Notes: generated by a model from the letters alone, not told the origin. A stretch of DNA of 64,000 nucleotides from Taibaiella koreensis (GCF_003545715.1 NZ_QVNU01000001.1:124001-188000), one strand, 5' to 3'; positions 8,126-17,162 are shown, counted from the first letter of the stretch. Numbers and translations are program-made.

Positions 8126-9079
8126 ATGAAACGAACCACTACGCTTTTTTCTCTTTTACTCATGCTGCAGCTATGTCCGCTTATGTTGACGGCGCAGGAG
8201 CACGATACTTCATCGCACGACGGGGACGACCTGATGGCCATGCTCGCCGATGAATCCGGCGCACCCAAAAAAGAATACACGACTGCTACCTTTAAAACGA
8301 CGCGTATTGCTAACGGGCACAGCATAGAGAACGTAGGCAAAGGTATCCTCGATCTCCGGATCAATCACCGCTTTGGTCAGCTCAACGCAGGTATTAAGGA
8401 ATTTTTTGGCCTGGACAATGCTACCACGCGCATCGGGTTTGATTACGGCGTTACCGACTGGCTTATGGTCGGTATCGGGCGTAGTACCTTTATGAAAGAT
8501 GTAGATGGATTTGTGAAAGTAAAGCTGTTGCGACAAACGGAGAATGACGGTATGCCCGTAAGTGTAAGCTATATGGGCGCCATGTCGGCCCAGGATGTAA
8601 AGCTGCTGGAGCAACCCGAGGGCGCCGATTATCCATTCAGCAACCGCGTGGCTTATGTCAATCAGCTACTCATTGCCCGTAAATTTTCCAACTGGCTCTC
8701 GTTGCAGCTGATGCCCACCCATGTGCACTATAATTTCGTACAGTTCCGCGATGAGCCCAACGATATCTTCGCTATGGGCCTGGGTGGACGGATCAAGCTG
8801 ACCAACAGGATCGCCTTTACCGGCGAATATTACATGCTGATCGGCGATAAAATGAGAGGTACCCGCAATTCGCTCACGCTCGGTTTCGATATTGAAACCG
8901 GGGGTCACGTATTCCAGCTCATGTTCACCAATTCTACTGGCATTACAGAAAGAACAGTGGTGGGACAAACCACCGGCCAGTGGGAAAAGGGTGATATCCA
9001 TTTCGGCTTCAACATCTCAAGAATATTCACCATCGTAAGGCCTAAAGAATTCAAGAATTCGAGGAATAAGATATGGTAG
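8126..9079 (+). CDS. DUF5777 outer-membrane beta-barrel protein
   Basis: 317 residues, signal peptide ending MLTAQ. The mature part has alternating amphipathic strands and GYGVTDWLMVGIGRS-like segments typical of the DUF5777 barrel family of Bacteroidota, with a C-terminal strand region of ISRIFTIV. In the families I recall, DUF5777 proteins lie next to YceI and c-type cytochromes, exactly as here. I infer an outer-membrane partner of the upstream electron carriers, possibly a porin-like conduit; this is not shown directly. Last gene of the cluster before a strong terminator. Confidence 0.8.
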   Translation: MKRTTTLFSLLLMLQLCPLMLTAQEHDTSSHDGDDLMAMLADESGAPKKEYTTATFKTTRIANGHSIENVGKGILDLRINHRFGQLNAGIKEFFGLDNATTRIGFDYGVTDWLMVGIGRSTFMKDVDGFVKVKLLRQTENDGMPVSVSYMGAMSAQDVKLLEQPEGADYPFSNRVAYVNQLLIARKFSNWLSLQLMPTHVHYNFVQFRDEPNDIFAMGLGGRIKLTNRIAFTGEYYMLIGDKMRGTRNSLTLGFDIETGGHVFQLMFTNSTGITERTVVGQTTGQWEKGDIHFGFNISRIFTIVRPKEFKNSRNKIW

Positions 9080-9098
9080 TGCAGGCGATGTGTGATGC

Positions 9099-9134
9099 AA
9101 AGGAGCTGCCCCCAAAGTACGGGCAGCTCCTTTT
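9099..9134 (+). terminator. Terminator closing the YceI/cytochrome cluster
   Basis: AAAGGAGCTGCCC / GGGCAGCTCCTTT, 13-bp stem, 9-nt loop containing AAAGTAC, then T residues. Same sequence group as the hairpins at 939 and 17230. Confidence 0.85.
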
Positions 9135-9221
9135 GTATTGGGTAGTCCATCCGGCATTGATGTCATGATTCAGCAACCTCATTAGCCTTTTGGATCGCCT
9201 TCGCACAAAAGAGCGATGTCT

Positions 9222-9695
9222 TCAGCCGGCAGTATCGCTCATGTCTTCAGCTGCCTCCAGGCGGTGTACAATACCTTCGATATAATGCAGCAGGCGCTGC
9301 TTGTCGGTAAGGGCCATGGGCGCTACAATACGACGCAAAGGTTCGGGGTAGAAACCTGCCACATGTGCCAGGCGACGCCCCCATTCCGTAAGCCCGATAA
9401 GCCGGCTGCGCTTATCGCCGGGCATCGTTTTCCGGTGGATCAGCTTTTTTTGCTCCATAGACCTTAGCGCTACACTAAGGGTAGCCTTGCTGAGGTCAAA
9501 CGCAACGGCCAATTGATTGAGGGTGCAGGCTTTTTCCCTGAAATGGATATGGATAAGAATATTGACCTGCAGCGGACTTAGGCCATGTTCCATTGCCTGC
9601 ATTTTAAGCAGTTGCTCCATTAAATGACCAATGCGTTCGAGGCCGGTGACAATGCGTGCGGTAGCATCGCTCTCCGCAAATACTGGTTGCGACAT
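9222..9695 (-). CDS. MarR-family transcriptional regulator
   Basis: 157 residues. A winged-helix MarR fold: helices around RIGHLMEQLLKMQAMEHGLSP, recognition region LNQLAVAFDLSKATLSVALRSMEQ, wing IHRKTMPGDKRSRLIGLTEWG. Such proteins repress nearby genes and release DNA on binding a small ligand. The start at 9695 was chosen because the MarR core begins there; the longer frame to 9773 would run through the operator and promoter. A 15-base palindrome at 9736-9750 overlaps its -7 box, and a second near-copy lies at 9809-9823, both between this gene and the divergent TonB receptor at 9940. Autorepression plus control of the receptor is the likely arrangement. Confidence 0.88.
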   Translation of the reverse strand: MSQPVFAESDATARIVTGLERIGHLMEQLLKMQAMEHGLSPLQVNILIHIHFREKACTLNQLAVAFDLSKATLSVALRSMEQKKLIHRKTMPGDKRSRLIGLTEWGRRLAHVAGFYPEPLRRIVAPMALTDKQRLLHYIEGIVHRLEAAEDMSDTAG

Positions 9696-9731
9696 GATTG
9701 TTAATGATTTGTCAATGGCGGTGGTGTCATA

Positions 9732-9750
9732 CAAAGTTAGTAATACTAAC
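9732..9750 (-). promoter_or_regulatory. marR promoter -7 box overlapped by operator palindrome 1
   Basis: Read on the minus strand, TAACTTTG (9732-9739) is a perfect TAnnTTTG box 37 bases before the regulator start codon. It overlaps GTTAGTA-A-TACTAAC (9736-9750), a perfect palindrome with 7-bp arms, the size expected for a MarR dimer site. Binding here would block the regulator's own promoter. Confidence 0.65.
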
Positions 9751-9808
9751 GAAATGGGAAGCGCCGGTTTCATTTTATTTTGACATCAGCATTCGGCTGG
9801 TAAATAAT

Positions 9809-9823
9809 GTTAGTACTACTACC
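9809..9823. promoter_or_regulatory. Operator palindrome 2 (near-copy of operator 1)
   Basis: GTTAGTA-C-TACTACC differs from operator 1 only at the centre and at one arm base. The two sites start 73 bases apart, close to seven helical turns, so dimers would lie on the same DNA face. It lies upstream of the TonB receptor promoter at 9894. Confidence 0.55.
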
Positions 9824-9893
9824 TAAATATAGGCAAGCGCATACAAACTGCCACGGATGACCGGTTGATATTGCTAAGCCTTGCTGGCAGCGC

Positions 9894-9924
9894 TTTTGAG
9901 AATAAGCGGGCTGTGTTACCTTTG
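9894..9924 (+). promoter_or_regulatory. Promoter of the TonB-dependent receptor
   Basis: TTTTG at 9894-9898, 18-base spacer, then TACCTTTG at 9917-9924, matching the Bacteroidota -33/-7 pattern. The start codon at 9940 follows only 15 bases later, so the leader would be very short. Confidence 0.6.
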
Positions 9925-9939
9925 CCCCAAATGACCATT

Positions 9940-11940
9940 ATGCGATTACACATTACTTTTCCCCTGATCCTTGCGCTGCTCGCTTCCGGGCCGGCCTGGG
10001 CCCAGACCCCTATTAAGACCGAAGAAGACGAACCCCAATATATCAATCCCGTCATGGGAGAAGACGATGAGCTTTTCTCTACCGGTCATGCCGATACCGG
10101 CAGCGATCGTAAATATTATATCCAGCCTCTTAACGAGATCACCATTCAGGAGAACCGCCTGCAAATACCCTTTGCGGAGCAAAACCGCAACATTCGCATC
10201 CTGGACCAGAACCTGATCCGTACCCTGCCCGTAAAATCGGTGAATGAGTTGTTGAGCTACGTTTCCGGTGTAGACGTGCGCCAGCGCGGCCCCTGGGGCG
10301 TGCAAAGCGATATTGGTATCGACGGCGGCACCTTTGATGAGACGCTGGTCCTGATCAATGGCATTAAGATCAGTGATCCCCAGACCGGTCACAATATGAT
10401 GAATATTCCCTTGCCGCTGGAAGCCATTGACCGCATCGAGGTGCTGCGCGGACCGGCCGCACGCGTCTACGGGGTAAATGCCCTCAACGGCGCGATCAAT
10501 ATCATTACCAAAAAGCCGGAACGCACGGGCATTACCGCCAATGTCTATGCAGGGAGCAGCTTCAACCGCGATACCACCGATAATAAGCTGTATGGCGGCT
10601 ACGGGATACAAGTAACGGGCAGCCTGGCCGGGGAAAAGGCGCAGCATTATATTGCGCTCAGCCGGGAGCAAGCCACAGGTTACCGTTACAATACTGCGTT
10701 CTACAATAACAAAGCCTTTTATCAGAACAATATCGAACTGGGTGAGCACAGTGCGCTGCAATTCCTGGGAGGCTTTACGGGCAACGATTTCGGGGCCAAT
10801 GGCTTTTATTCCGCGCCGGGCGATAAAGAGGCGAAAGAAAAGGTCGAGACTGGCTTGCTGGGTGTCGGCGCTACCATAGCCGTCAATCCCTACTGGACCA
10901 TTAAGCCTCGTATCAGCTATCGCTATAACCATGATGACTATATCTACATCAGGCAAAAACCAGAGGTATATCATAACCGGCATGAAACGCATGTGATCGA
11001 CGCCGAGCTCAATAATACTTTTGATACCGACATCGGCACGTTTGGCCTGGGGCTGGAGCTCCGGAACGAACGTATTAACAGCAGCAGCCTGGGCAACTGG
11101 CAGCGCAGCAACTATGGCTTCTTCGGCGAATACAGCTTCAATAAGGTAAAGAATCTGCTGGTAAACGTAGGCGCCTATGCCAATTATAACTCCGAATTCG
11201 GCTGGCGTGTGCTGCCGGGTATCGATGCGGGCTACCGTTTCTATGGCGGCTGGCGGCTCTTTGCCAATGCCGGCGCAGGGCAGCGGCTGCCTACTTACAC
11301 CGATTGGTACTATAAGGGACCGCAAAATATCGGTAACGACCAGCTGCGTCCCGAATATGCCTATAATGTGGAAGGCGGTGTAAAATACAACGACCGGAGA
11401 CTCAACGCTTCTCTGAGCTATTTTACACGTCATACCGACGGCTTTATCGATTGGGTCAAGGATACGGTTACCGCTCCCTGGCAGCCGCGCAACTTCAGCC
11501 AGATCAATACCCGCGGCATAACTTTGTCGGCCGATTATCGCTGGCGCAGCGACGATGCGGCGGCGGCGCCCGTTGCTCTCATCACAGGCCTGTCCTATAC
11601 TTACCTCGATGCATCCATCAGCGCCGATGCTACAGCCAACGAGGCAACGCCGGTATTGTCGCAATATGCGTTGGAACACCTGCGGCACCAGCTATGCGCT
11701 AATATCAATGCTGAATTTTTTCATGTGCTTACCGTAACTTTTGCCGCCCGTTACCAGCAAAGGGTCAGCTATAAGGACTACGGCCTGATCGATATGCGCA
11801 TCGCGTACGTACATCGTCGCTTCAGCATTTATGCCGATGTGACCAACCTCGCCAATGTGCAGTACATTGAAGCAGGCGCTGTACCAATGCCGGGCCGCTG
11901 GGCAACCTTAGGTCTTAAATGGTCCTGGTGGCAGCGGTAA
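9940..11940 (+). CDS. TonB-dependent receptor (BtuB-like architecture)
   Basis: 666 residues, signal peptide ending GPAWAQ. A plug domain (about 70-190) has LPVKSVNELLSYVSGVDVRQRG, the strongly conserved IEVLRGPAARVYG and AINIITKK. A 22-strand barrel follows, ending in a typical terminal strand (WATLGLKWSWWQR). There is no carboxypeptidase-like N-terminal domain, so it resembles siderophore or cobalamin receptors rather than SusC. The substrate is not visible. It is divergent from the MarR regulator with the two operator sites between them, suggesting ligand-responsive control. ATG 9940 is preferred over 9931 and the upstream frame because the signal peptide begins there and the promoter lies just upstream. 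Confidence 0.9.
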   Translation: MRLHITFPLILALLASGPAWAQTPIKTEEDEPQYINPVMGEDDELFSTGHADTGSDRKYYIQPLNEITIQENRLQIPFAEQNRNIRILDQNLIRTLPVKSVNELLSYVSGVDVRQRGPWGVQSDIGIDGGTFDETLVLINGIKISDPQTGHNMMNIPLPLEAIDRIEVLRGPAARVYGVNALNGAINIITKKPERTGITANVYAGSSFNRDTTDNKLYGGYGIQVTGSLAGEKAQHYIALSREQATGYRYNTAFYNNKAFYQNNIELGEHSALQFLGGFTGNDFGANGFYSAPGDKEAKEKVETGLLGVGATIAVNPYWTIKPRISYRYNHDDYIYIRQKPEVYHNRHETHVIDAELNNTFDTDIGTFGLGLELRNERINSSSLGNWQRSNYGFFGEYSFNKVKNLLVNVGAYANYNSEFGWRVLPGIDAGYRFYGGWRLFANAGAGQRLPTYTDWYYKGPQNIGNDQLRPEYAYNVEGGVKYNDRRLNASLSYFTRHTDGFIDWVKDTVTAPWQPRNFSQINTRGITLSADYRWRSDDAAAAPVALITGLSYTYLDASISADATANEATPVLSQYALEHLRHQLCANINAEFFHVLTVTFAARYQQRVSYKDYGLIDMRIAYVHRRFSIYADVTNLANVQYIEAGAVPMPGRWATLGLKWSWWQR

Positions 11941-12228
11941 GACCCCGGGATCGGCTGCTGTCTTTCCCTAATACGAAATGCCTTACCTTTAAAGGGTGGA
12001 TGTCAAATTGAAACACAGGATTTTTTTTATTACCCGACACTATTTTAATTCAGCAATGCGTTAGTACCCCTAGATACTTTCTTTGTCTTACTGTTACATC
12101 CCGTGCTTTTTTGCTTGCCATAAAGCAATCGCGCCAAAGCCAGCTGAGCCTGCTGCGTATGATCCGGGATGTTTTTTGTGGAAAAAATAAATATTGCCGT
12201 TACCAAACTTAAAACAACCCACCCGGCA

Positions 12229-13128
12229 ATGGAATTTGGAAAAGTAACCGAACAGGAACTGGAGCACATGGATTGTAGCCTGCCTCCGGATCCCGAAATG
12301 AATCAGGCGATATTGGCCAAGGGAAAAGGGAAAACCCGTTTTTATATCGGGTGTGCCAAATGGGGAAGAAAGGATTGGGTGGGAACCATTTACAGGCCCG
12401 ACGTAGGCGAGCAGGATATGCTCCGGCATTATGCCCGTATTTTCAATACGATCGAGTTCAGCGGGTTTTACTATAACCTGCACAGCCGCGAGCAGGTGCT
12501 GCAATGGAAGAAAGCGGTCCCGCCCGGCTTTTTATTCTGTCCCAAACTGACACAGTATATCACCCACGTACGGCGACTGCGCAATGTACAGGCACAGCTA
12601 TCGGAGTTCCTGGACCTGGTTTCGGTCTTTGGGAAAAACCTGGGCCCGCTTTTCCTGATGCCGCATCCGCAATTGCTCCCGCAGGACAGAGAAACGCTGG
12701 AAACGTTTATAGACGCCATACCACCTGCGATCGACTTGTTCCTGGAGCTGCGCCACGAAGCATGGTACACATCGGGGAGCTACGACCAGAAACTTTTGCA
12801 GTTCCTGAAACAGAAAAAAAGAGGAACGGTGATTACCGATGCTGCTGCCAGGCGCGAGGCGCTCCATATGCAGCTGAGCAAGCCTGAATGTTATATCCGC
12901 TTTATCGGCAATGCGCTGCATGCAACAGATTATCATCGCATCGATCACTGGGTGACGCGGATAAAGCAATGGATGAATGCGGGTCTTGAAAAGTGTTACT
13001 TCTTTGTGCACCAAAAGGACGAACGTCATGCACCCCGGCTGATCCAATATCTCACAGAACAGCTCAATAATGTTTGCGGCGCCGGATTGCCTTTGTTATC
13101 CTTGCAAACACAGGTAGCGCACTCGTGA
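12229..13128 (+). CDS. DUF72 domain-containing protein
   Basis: 299 residues. The DUF72 TIM-barrel-like family is recognised from FYIGCAKWGRKDWVG near residue 37, HYARIFNTIEFSGFYY, a KLTQYITH segment and the ELRHEAWY block. The family is widespread, its enzymatic role is not established, and the residues resemble those of TIM-barrel nucleases. Cytoplasmic, no signal peptide. Transcribed alone as far as I can see. The start is uncertain: ATG 12229 begins just before the conserved core, and the open frame from 12169 gives 20 extra unconserved residues. The 288 bases before it show no other gene. Confidence 0.8.
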   Translation: MEFGKVTEQELEHMDCSLPPDPEMNQAILAKGKGKTRFYIGCAKWGRKDWVGTIYRPDVGEQDMLRHYARIFNTIEFSGFYYNLHSREQVLQWKKAVPPGFLFCPKLTQYITHVRRLRNVQAQLSEFLDLVSVFGKNLGPLFLMPHPQLLPQDRETLETFIDAIPPAIDLFLELRHEAWYTSGSYDQKLLQFLKQKKRGTVITDAAARREALHMQLSKPECYIRFIGNALHATDYHRIDHWVTRIKQWMNAGLEKCYFFVHQKDERHAPRLIQYLTEQLNNVCGAGLPLLSLQTQVAHS

Positions 13129-13277
13129 AGCTATAAGCAATTCCAGGTTAAAAACAGGTTTTCAAAACCAAATTACACGTTTCTTTCACAATAGTTAAAC
13201 AATATCTTAATGCCTGAGGTAATATAGCCTTAATATGAACGGGAGAATTTTGCAGCATAATCAACAATATCTGTTTT

Positions 13278-16200
13278 ATGCGAATTACTTTACGTTCAGT
13301 GTTTACTTTATTGCTCCTGTGGAGTGCCTGGATAGCCGGAGCACAGGTAACGACCGCGGGCCTTAGCGGTTTTATTAAGGATAGTGAAAATAAGGGGCTT
13401 CCGGGTGCAGCCATCAAGGCAACCCATGTACCTTCGGGTACTACCTACGGTACCATGACCCAGGCCGATGGTAACTTTGTGATACAAGGCATGCGCCCGG
13501 GTGGTCCTTATTCTGTCGAGATCAGCTATATAGGCATGGCGCCACAAAAAGTGGAAGGTATCGAGCTTGCCCTGGGCGACAGCTATGTGCTGAACAGGGC
13601 TTTGAAAGAATCTGAAGGAGAAGAGATCAAAGAGGTGCAGATCGTAGGCAACAAAAGCGCGATCCTGAATGGCGACCGTACCGGCGCTGCAACCAATATC
13701 AATTCCCGATCTATTGCCCGCCTGCCTAACGTTAACAGGAGCCTCACCGATCTTACCCGCCTCACCCCGCAATCCAGCGGCAACATTAGCCCCGCTGGCA
13801 GCAGCGGCGGTTTTGCCGGCAGGGATGGCCGTTATAACAATATCCAGATCGACGGTGCCAATTTCAACAACGGTTTTGGTCTGAGCTCAGATCCGCTGCC
13901 CGGCGGTGGTAACCAACCCATCTCTCTGGACGCGATCGACGAGATACAAGTGAATGTGGCGCCCTACGATGTGCGCCAGAGTGGCTTTACCGGCGCCGGT
14001 ATCAATGCGGTTACCCGCAGCGGTACCAACGAGCTGAGCGGATCCGTTTATGGGTTTCTCCGGCCTAAAAGCTTTACGGGTTTAAATGTCGGCGATCAAA
14101 AGCTGGATGAAGTAACACGCGTTTCGAATAAGATCGTTGGTGCACGCCTGGGCGGTCCGATTATTAAAAACAAGCTTTTCTTCTTTGCCAATTTCGAGTA
14201 CGAAAACAGGCAGTCTGCCGGCAATACCTGGCTGGCCCAGCGCCCCGGATTGAGCTACGGCGGCAATGTGACCCGTGTAAATGCCAGCGATCTGGATGCC
14301 GTAAGCAGCTATCTAAGGTCCAATTACGGTTATGATCCCGGCGCTTACGAAGGATATGCCAACAACTATACCAATAAGAACATCAAAGCGCTGCTGCGCC
14401 TCGATTGGAACATCAGCGACAAGCATAAGCTTTCGTTACGTTACAACCAGATGAACGGTACCAACGATCAGGGTACCAACGGTAACTCCGGTCCCAATCC
14501 CCGCTCCGGCGCCAACCGTATCAGTAGTGAGTCCATCTCTTTTGAAAATGCTAACTACTCGTTTAAGAATACCGTTTATTCTTTTGCAGCCGAGCTCAAC
14601 AGTACTTTCAGCTCCCGCATCAGCAACCAATTCCTGGCCACTTACAGCCGCGTCCAGGATACCCGTGAAACGCCTGGCAGCATTTTTCCCTTCGTCGATA
14701 TATGGGAAGGCGGTAAGAATTACATGAGTTTTGGCACCGAGCTGTTCTCGTACAACAACGATGTGATCAATCACAATTTCAATTTTACCGACAACTTCAC
14801 CTATATCACAGGCCGGCATACCTTTACGGCAGGCTTAAGCTTCCAGACCATGAGCTATGCCAACAGCTACCTGCGTGAGGGTACTTCTTACTACCGTTAC
14901 AATTCCCTGGCCAAATTCCTGAGCGGCGGCGCCCCCGATGTGTTTGCCACTACCTATCCCTTTGACGGCAGCGATGGCTACGCCAAGGTTAAGTTTGGTC
15001 TTGGCGGCGCTTATATACAAGACAAGATCGCCGCCAGCGAAAGAGTAAATGTTACCATCGGTGTGCGTGCCGACCTGCCCATTTACCTGGACAATCCGCC
15101 GGCCAACCCTGTGGTCGATACCCTCGCCCTGTTGAACAAAAACGGACAACGCACCAACTATACAACCGCTTCCTGGCCCAAATCCAAGCCCCTGTTCTCT
15201 CCCAGGGTGGGTGTGAACTTTGATGTGCTGGGCGATAAGACCCTGCAGCTTAGAGGCGGTAGCGGTATCTTTACCGGCAATATCCCTTTTGTATGGCTGA
15301 CGAATATGCCTACCAACGCGGGCGTGCTTCAAAATACTTTTGAGCCCGTAGACAATGCAACCCTGGGCAAGATCACCCATCTGGAAAAAGATCCCAACTA
15401 TTGGATTGACCGTCTTCCCGAAAATTTCCCCAAAAAACCGGGTACCAGAGCCCCGGGCAGCGTAGCCCTTGTTGATCCCGATTTCAAGATGCCGCAGATA
15501 TGGCGTTCCAATGTCGGCGCCGATTATAAGCTGCCCGGCCTGCCGCTGGTGGCTACCATCGACGTGATCTACAGCAAAGACATCAATGCCGTGTACCAGT
15601 TCAATGCCAATCGTAAGGAAGCCACGCAGCAGCTCGATTATTCGGGAGACCACCGCGACTATTGGGGAAGCAGTAAAAATGCTACCTACAATTCTGCCAC
15701 CGGAACGGTAATCCCTGTGCTGAGCAATACCGGCAAAGGCTACTCCTTTACCTCTTCAATAGGCGTTACCCTCAATCCTTTCCATGGCTTTGCCGGTAGC
15801 CTGTTCTATACTTATACCAATGCCAAGGATATTTCGGGCAACCCGGGTTCTGCAGCTGGTTCTGCATGGAGCAACAACTATGCGGTTAATGATCCCAATG
15901 AGTTGCTGATGGGTTGGTCGCAATATGCCGTTCCGCATCGCATCGTAGGTACATTGTCCTATCGCGTGGAATATCTCAATCACCTGGCCACTACCTTCTC
16001 TCTGTTTTACCAGGGATCAAACCAGGGACGCTTTGCCTATACGTACAACGGTGATATCAATGCCGACGGCGTGAGCCTTGACCTGCTATACGTGCCCAAT
16101 AATTCGGCTGATCTTAATTTTATAGACATCAAAGACAGCAAGGGAAATACAACCTTCACGGCAGCGCAGCAACGGCAGGCTTACGACCAGTTTGTCGCCA

Positions 16201-16631
16201 ACAGCAAGGCGCTTTCCGACAGCAAAGGCGGTTATGTAGCGCGTAATAACGGCCTGATGCCCTGGATCAACCGCTTCGACTTCCGCTTGCTGCAGGATGT
16301 ATTTGTGTCGACCGGTAAAAACAACCGTAAGCATACCCTGCAGCTGAGTCTGGACATGATCAATGTGGGCAACCTGCTGAATAAGAAATGGGGACTGTAC
16401 AAACAGCTGAGCGGAGGCTCCGACTACAACTTCCCGCTGCTTAATGTAGTAGATGCCAATGGTAAGCCTACTTCGGACAAGGATTATATTCCCTCCAATA
16501 CGCCTTCTTTCCAGATGATCACAGTGAAGGATCAGGCAGGCAAAACGGTGCTGCCTTCCGATCCCTTCCGCAACCTGTTCTCAACGGGAAGCACCTGGGG
16601 GATGCAGCTGGGCTTAAGGTATACCTTCTAG
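13278..16631 (+). CDS. Oar-like TonB-dependent receptor with carboxypeptidase-regulatory domain
   Basis: 1117 residues. Signal peptide ending AGAQ, then a carboxypeptidase-regulatory-like beta sandwich (about 25-115: GFIKDSENKGLPGAAIKA, VEISYIGMAP), a plug domain with NVNRSLTDLTRLTPQS and GRDGRYNNIQIDGANFNN, then a long barrel. The plug wording (RSLTDLTRLTP, NVAPYDVRQSGFTGAGINAVTRSGTN) is that of the Oar/OmpA-related TonB receptors of Bacteroidota and Myxococcus, which are linked in some species to export or uptake of proteins. No SusD partner is adjacent. A terminator follows 23 bases after the stop. Confidence 0.92.
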   Translation: MRITLRSVFTLLLLWSAWIAGAQVTTAGLSGFIKDSENKGLPGAAIKATHVPSGTTYGTMTQADGNFVIQGMRPGGPYSVEISYIGMAPQKVEGIELALGDSYVLNRALKESEGEEIKEVQIVGNKSAILNGDRTGAATNINSRSIARLPNVNRSLTDLTRLTPQSSGNISPAGSSGGFAGRDGRYNNIQIDGANFNNGFGLSSDPLPGGGNQPISLDAIDEIQVNVAPYDVRQSGFTGAGINAVTRSGTNELSGSVYGFLRPKSFTGLNVGDQKLDEVTRVSNKIVGARLGGPIIKNKLFFFANFEYENRQSAGNTWLAQRPGLSYGGNVTRVNASDLDAVSSYLRSNYGYDPGAYEGYANNYTNKNIKALLRLDWNISDKHKLSLRYNQMNGTNDQGTNGNSGPNPRSGANRISSESISFENANYSFKNTVYSFAAELNSTFSSRISNQFLATYSRVQDTRETPGSIFPFVDIWEGGKNYMSFGTELFSYNNDVINHNFNFTDNFTYITGRHTFTAGLSFQTMSYANSYLREGTSYYRYNSLAKFLSGGAPDVFATTYPFDGSDGYAKVKFGLGGAYIQDKIAASERVNVTIGVRADLPIYLDNPPANPVVDTLALLNKNGQRTNYTTASWPKSKPLFSPRVGVNFDVLGDKTLQLRGGSGIFTGNIPFVWLTNMPTNAGVLQNTFEPVDNATLGKITHLEKDPNYWIDRLPENFPKKPGTRAPGSVALVDPDFKMPQIWRSNVGADYKLPGLPLVATIDVIYSKDINAVYQFNANRKEATQQLDYSGDHRDYWGSSKNATYNSATGTVIPVLSNTGKGYSFTSSIGVTLNPFHGFAGSLFYTYTNAKDISGNPGSAAGSAWSNNYAVNDPNELLMGWSQYAVPHRIVGTLSYRVEYLNHLATTFSLFYQGSNQGRFAYTYNGDINADGVSLDLLYVPNNSADLNFIDIKDSKGNTTFTAAQQRQAYDQFVANSKALSDSKGGYVARNNGLMPWINRFDFRLLQDVFVSTGKNNRKHTLQLSLDMINVGNLLNKKWGLYKQLSGGSDYNFPLLNVVDANGKPTSDKDYIPSNTPSFQMITVKDQAGKTVLPSDPFRNLFSTGSTWGMQLGLRYTF

Positions 16632-16654
16632 TATAATAACTGACAATAAGAACG

Positions 16655-16686
16655 AGCGGCCGGTGACAACACAGGCCGCTTTTTTA
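16655..16686 (+). terminator. Terminator after the Oar-like receptor
   Basis: AGCGGCC / GGCCGCT stem with a 12-nt loop followed by six T residues. Confidence 0.8.
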
Positions 16687-16739
16687 CGTATGGTCTTCCG
16701 CCTAAGGGCCTTGTCCAAAGAAAGACCGGGAAGATATCA

Positions 16740-16946
16740 TCAGGCGCAGCCGCTGGTAGGGCAATTTTGCGGCCCGGTAGGGCAGTTGCCGCATACGGTC
16801 ACAGGATTCCGGGTGGGGCAGGGCGAGCAAACGGAAATGCCTGCGGTGGCGCCGCCGGCTACCTGCTTTGTTTCAGGCATGTCCAGGGCAGTGATCGCAT
16901 TCTTGTTCAGGTCCAGCTTTTTAAGCAGCATTTGTTTCTTTTTCAT
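16740..16946 (-). CDS. Lanthipeptide-type RiPP precursor with GG leader (orphan)
   Basis: 68 residues. The N-terminal part MKKKQMLLKKLDLNKNAI, then ALDMPETKQVAGG, is the Bacteroidota natural-product-precursor leader (class I lanthipeptide type) that ends in a double glycine for cleavage by a C39-peptidase transporter. The predicted core after GG (residues 32-68) is short and rich in modifiable residues: six Cys, three Ser/Thr-Pro or Cys-Pro patterns and several Thr, with the recurring block N/x-C-P-T. That composition fits thioether or disulfide crosslinking. No LanB, LanC, radical-SAM enzyme, C39 protease or dedicated transporter is encoded in the window, so maturation must occur in trans or the gene is a remnant. 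A -7 box lies at 17051-17058. Alternatives (metallothionein-like peptide) fit the leader poorly. Confidence 0.75.
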   Translation of the reverse strand: MKKKQMLLKKLDLNKNAITALDMPETKQVAGGATAGISVCSPCPTRNPVTVCGNCPTGPQNCPTSGCA

Positions 16947-17050
16947 AAATTTTGGTGTTTAAAGGTTGTTCCCCTGTCTTGACCGCCATAGGGAGCTTTC
17001 AGCGTCACGCAATGTTTGGGTTGTTGCTCTTGCAAGAAGCGATTGTGGCT

Positions 17051-17058
17051 CAAATCTA
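17051..17058 (-). promoter_or_regulatory. Possible -7 box for the RiPP precursor
   Basis: Minus strand TAGATTTG, a perfect TAnnTTTG match about 105 bases upstream of the precursor start. No convincing -33 element was found, so the call is tentative. Confidence 0.35.
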
Positions 17059-17162
17059 TGATGAATCGACGTGCTCCTGCGGGCCGCTTCACACAATAAG
17101 CCCGTTAATTGGTGGCATGCATGTTCTGCTTTGCAGCATAAGAGCGGCCGTTGGGAAAAAGG

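Noticed and set aside
9946-11688. 580-codon antisense ORF across the TonB receptor gene
   Set aside because: It lies wholly inside a well-supported receptor gene, has no start-region signals or recognisable domain, and fits a codon-bias shadow.
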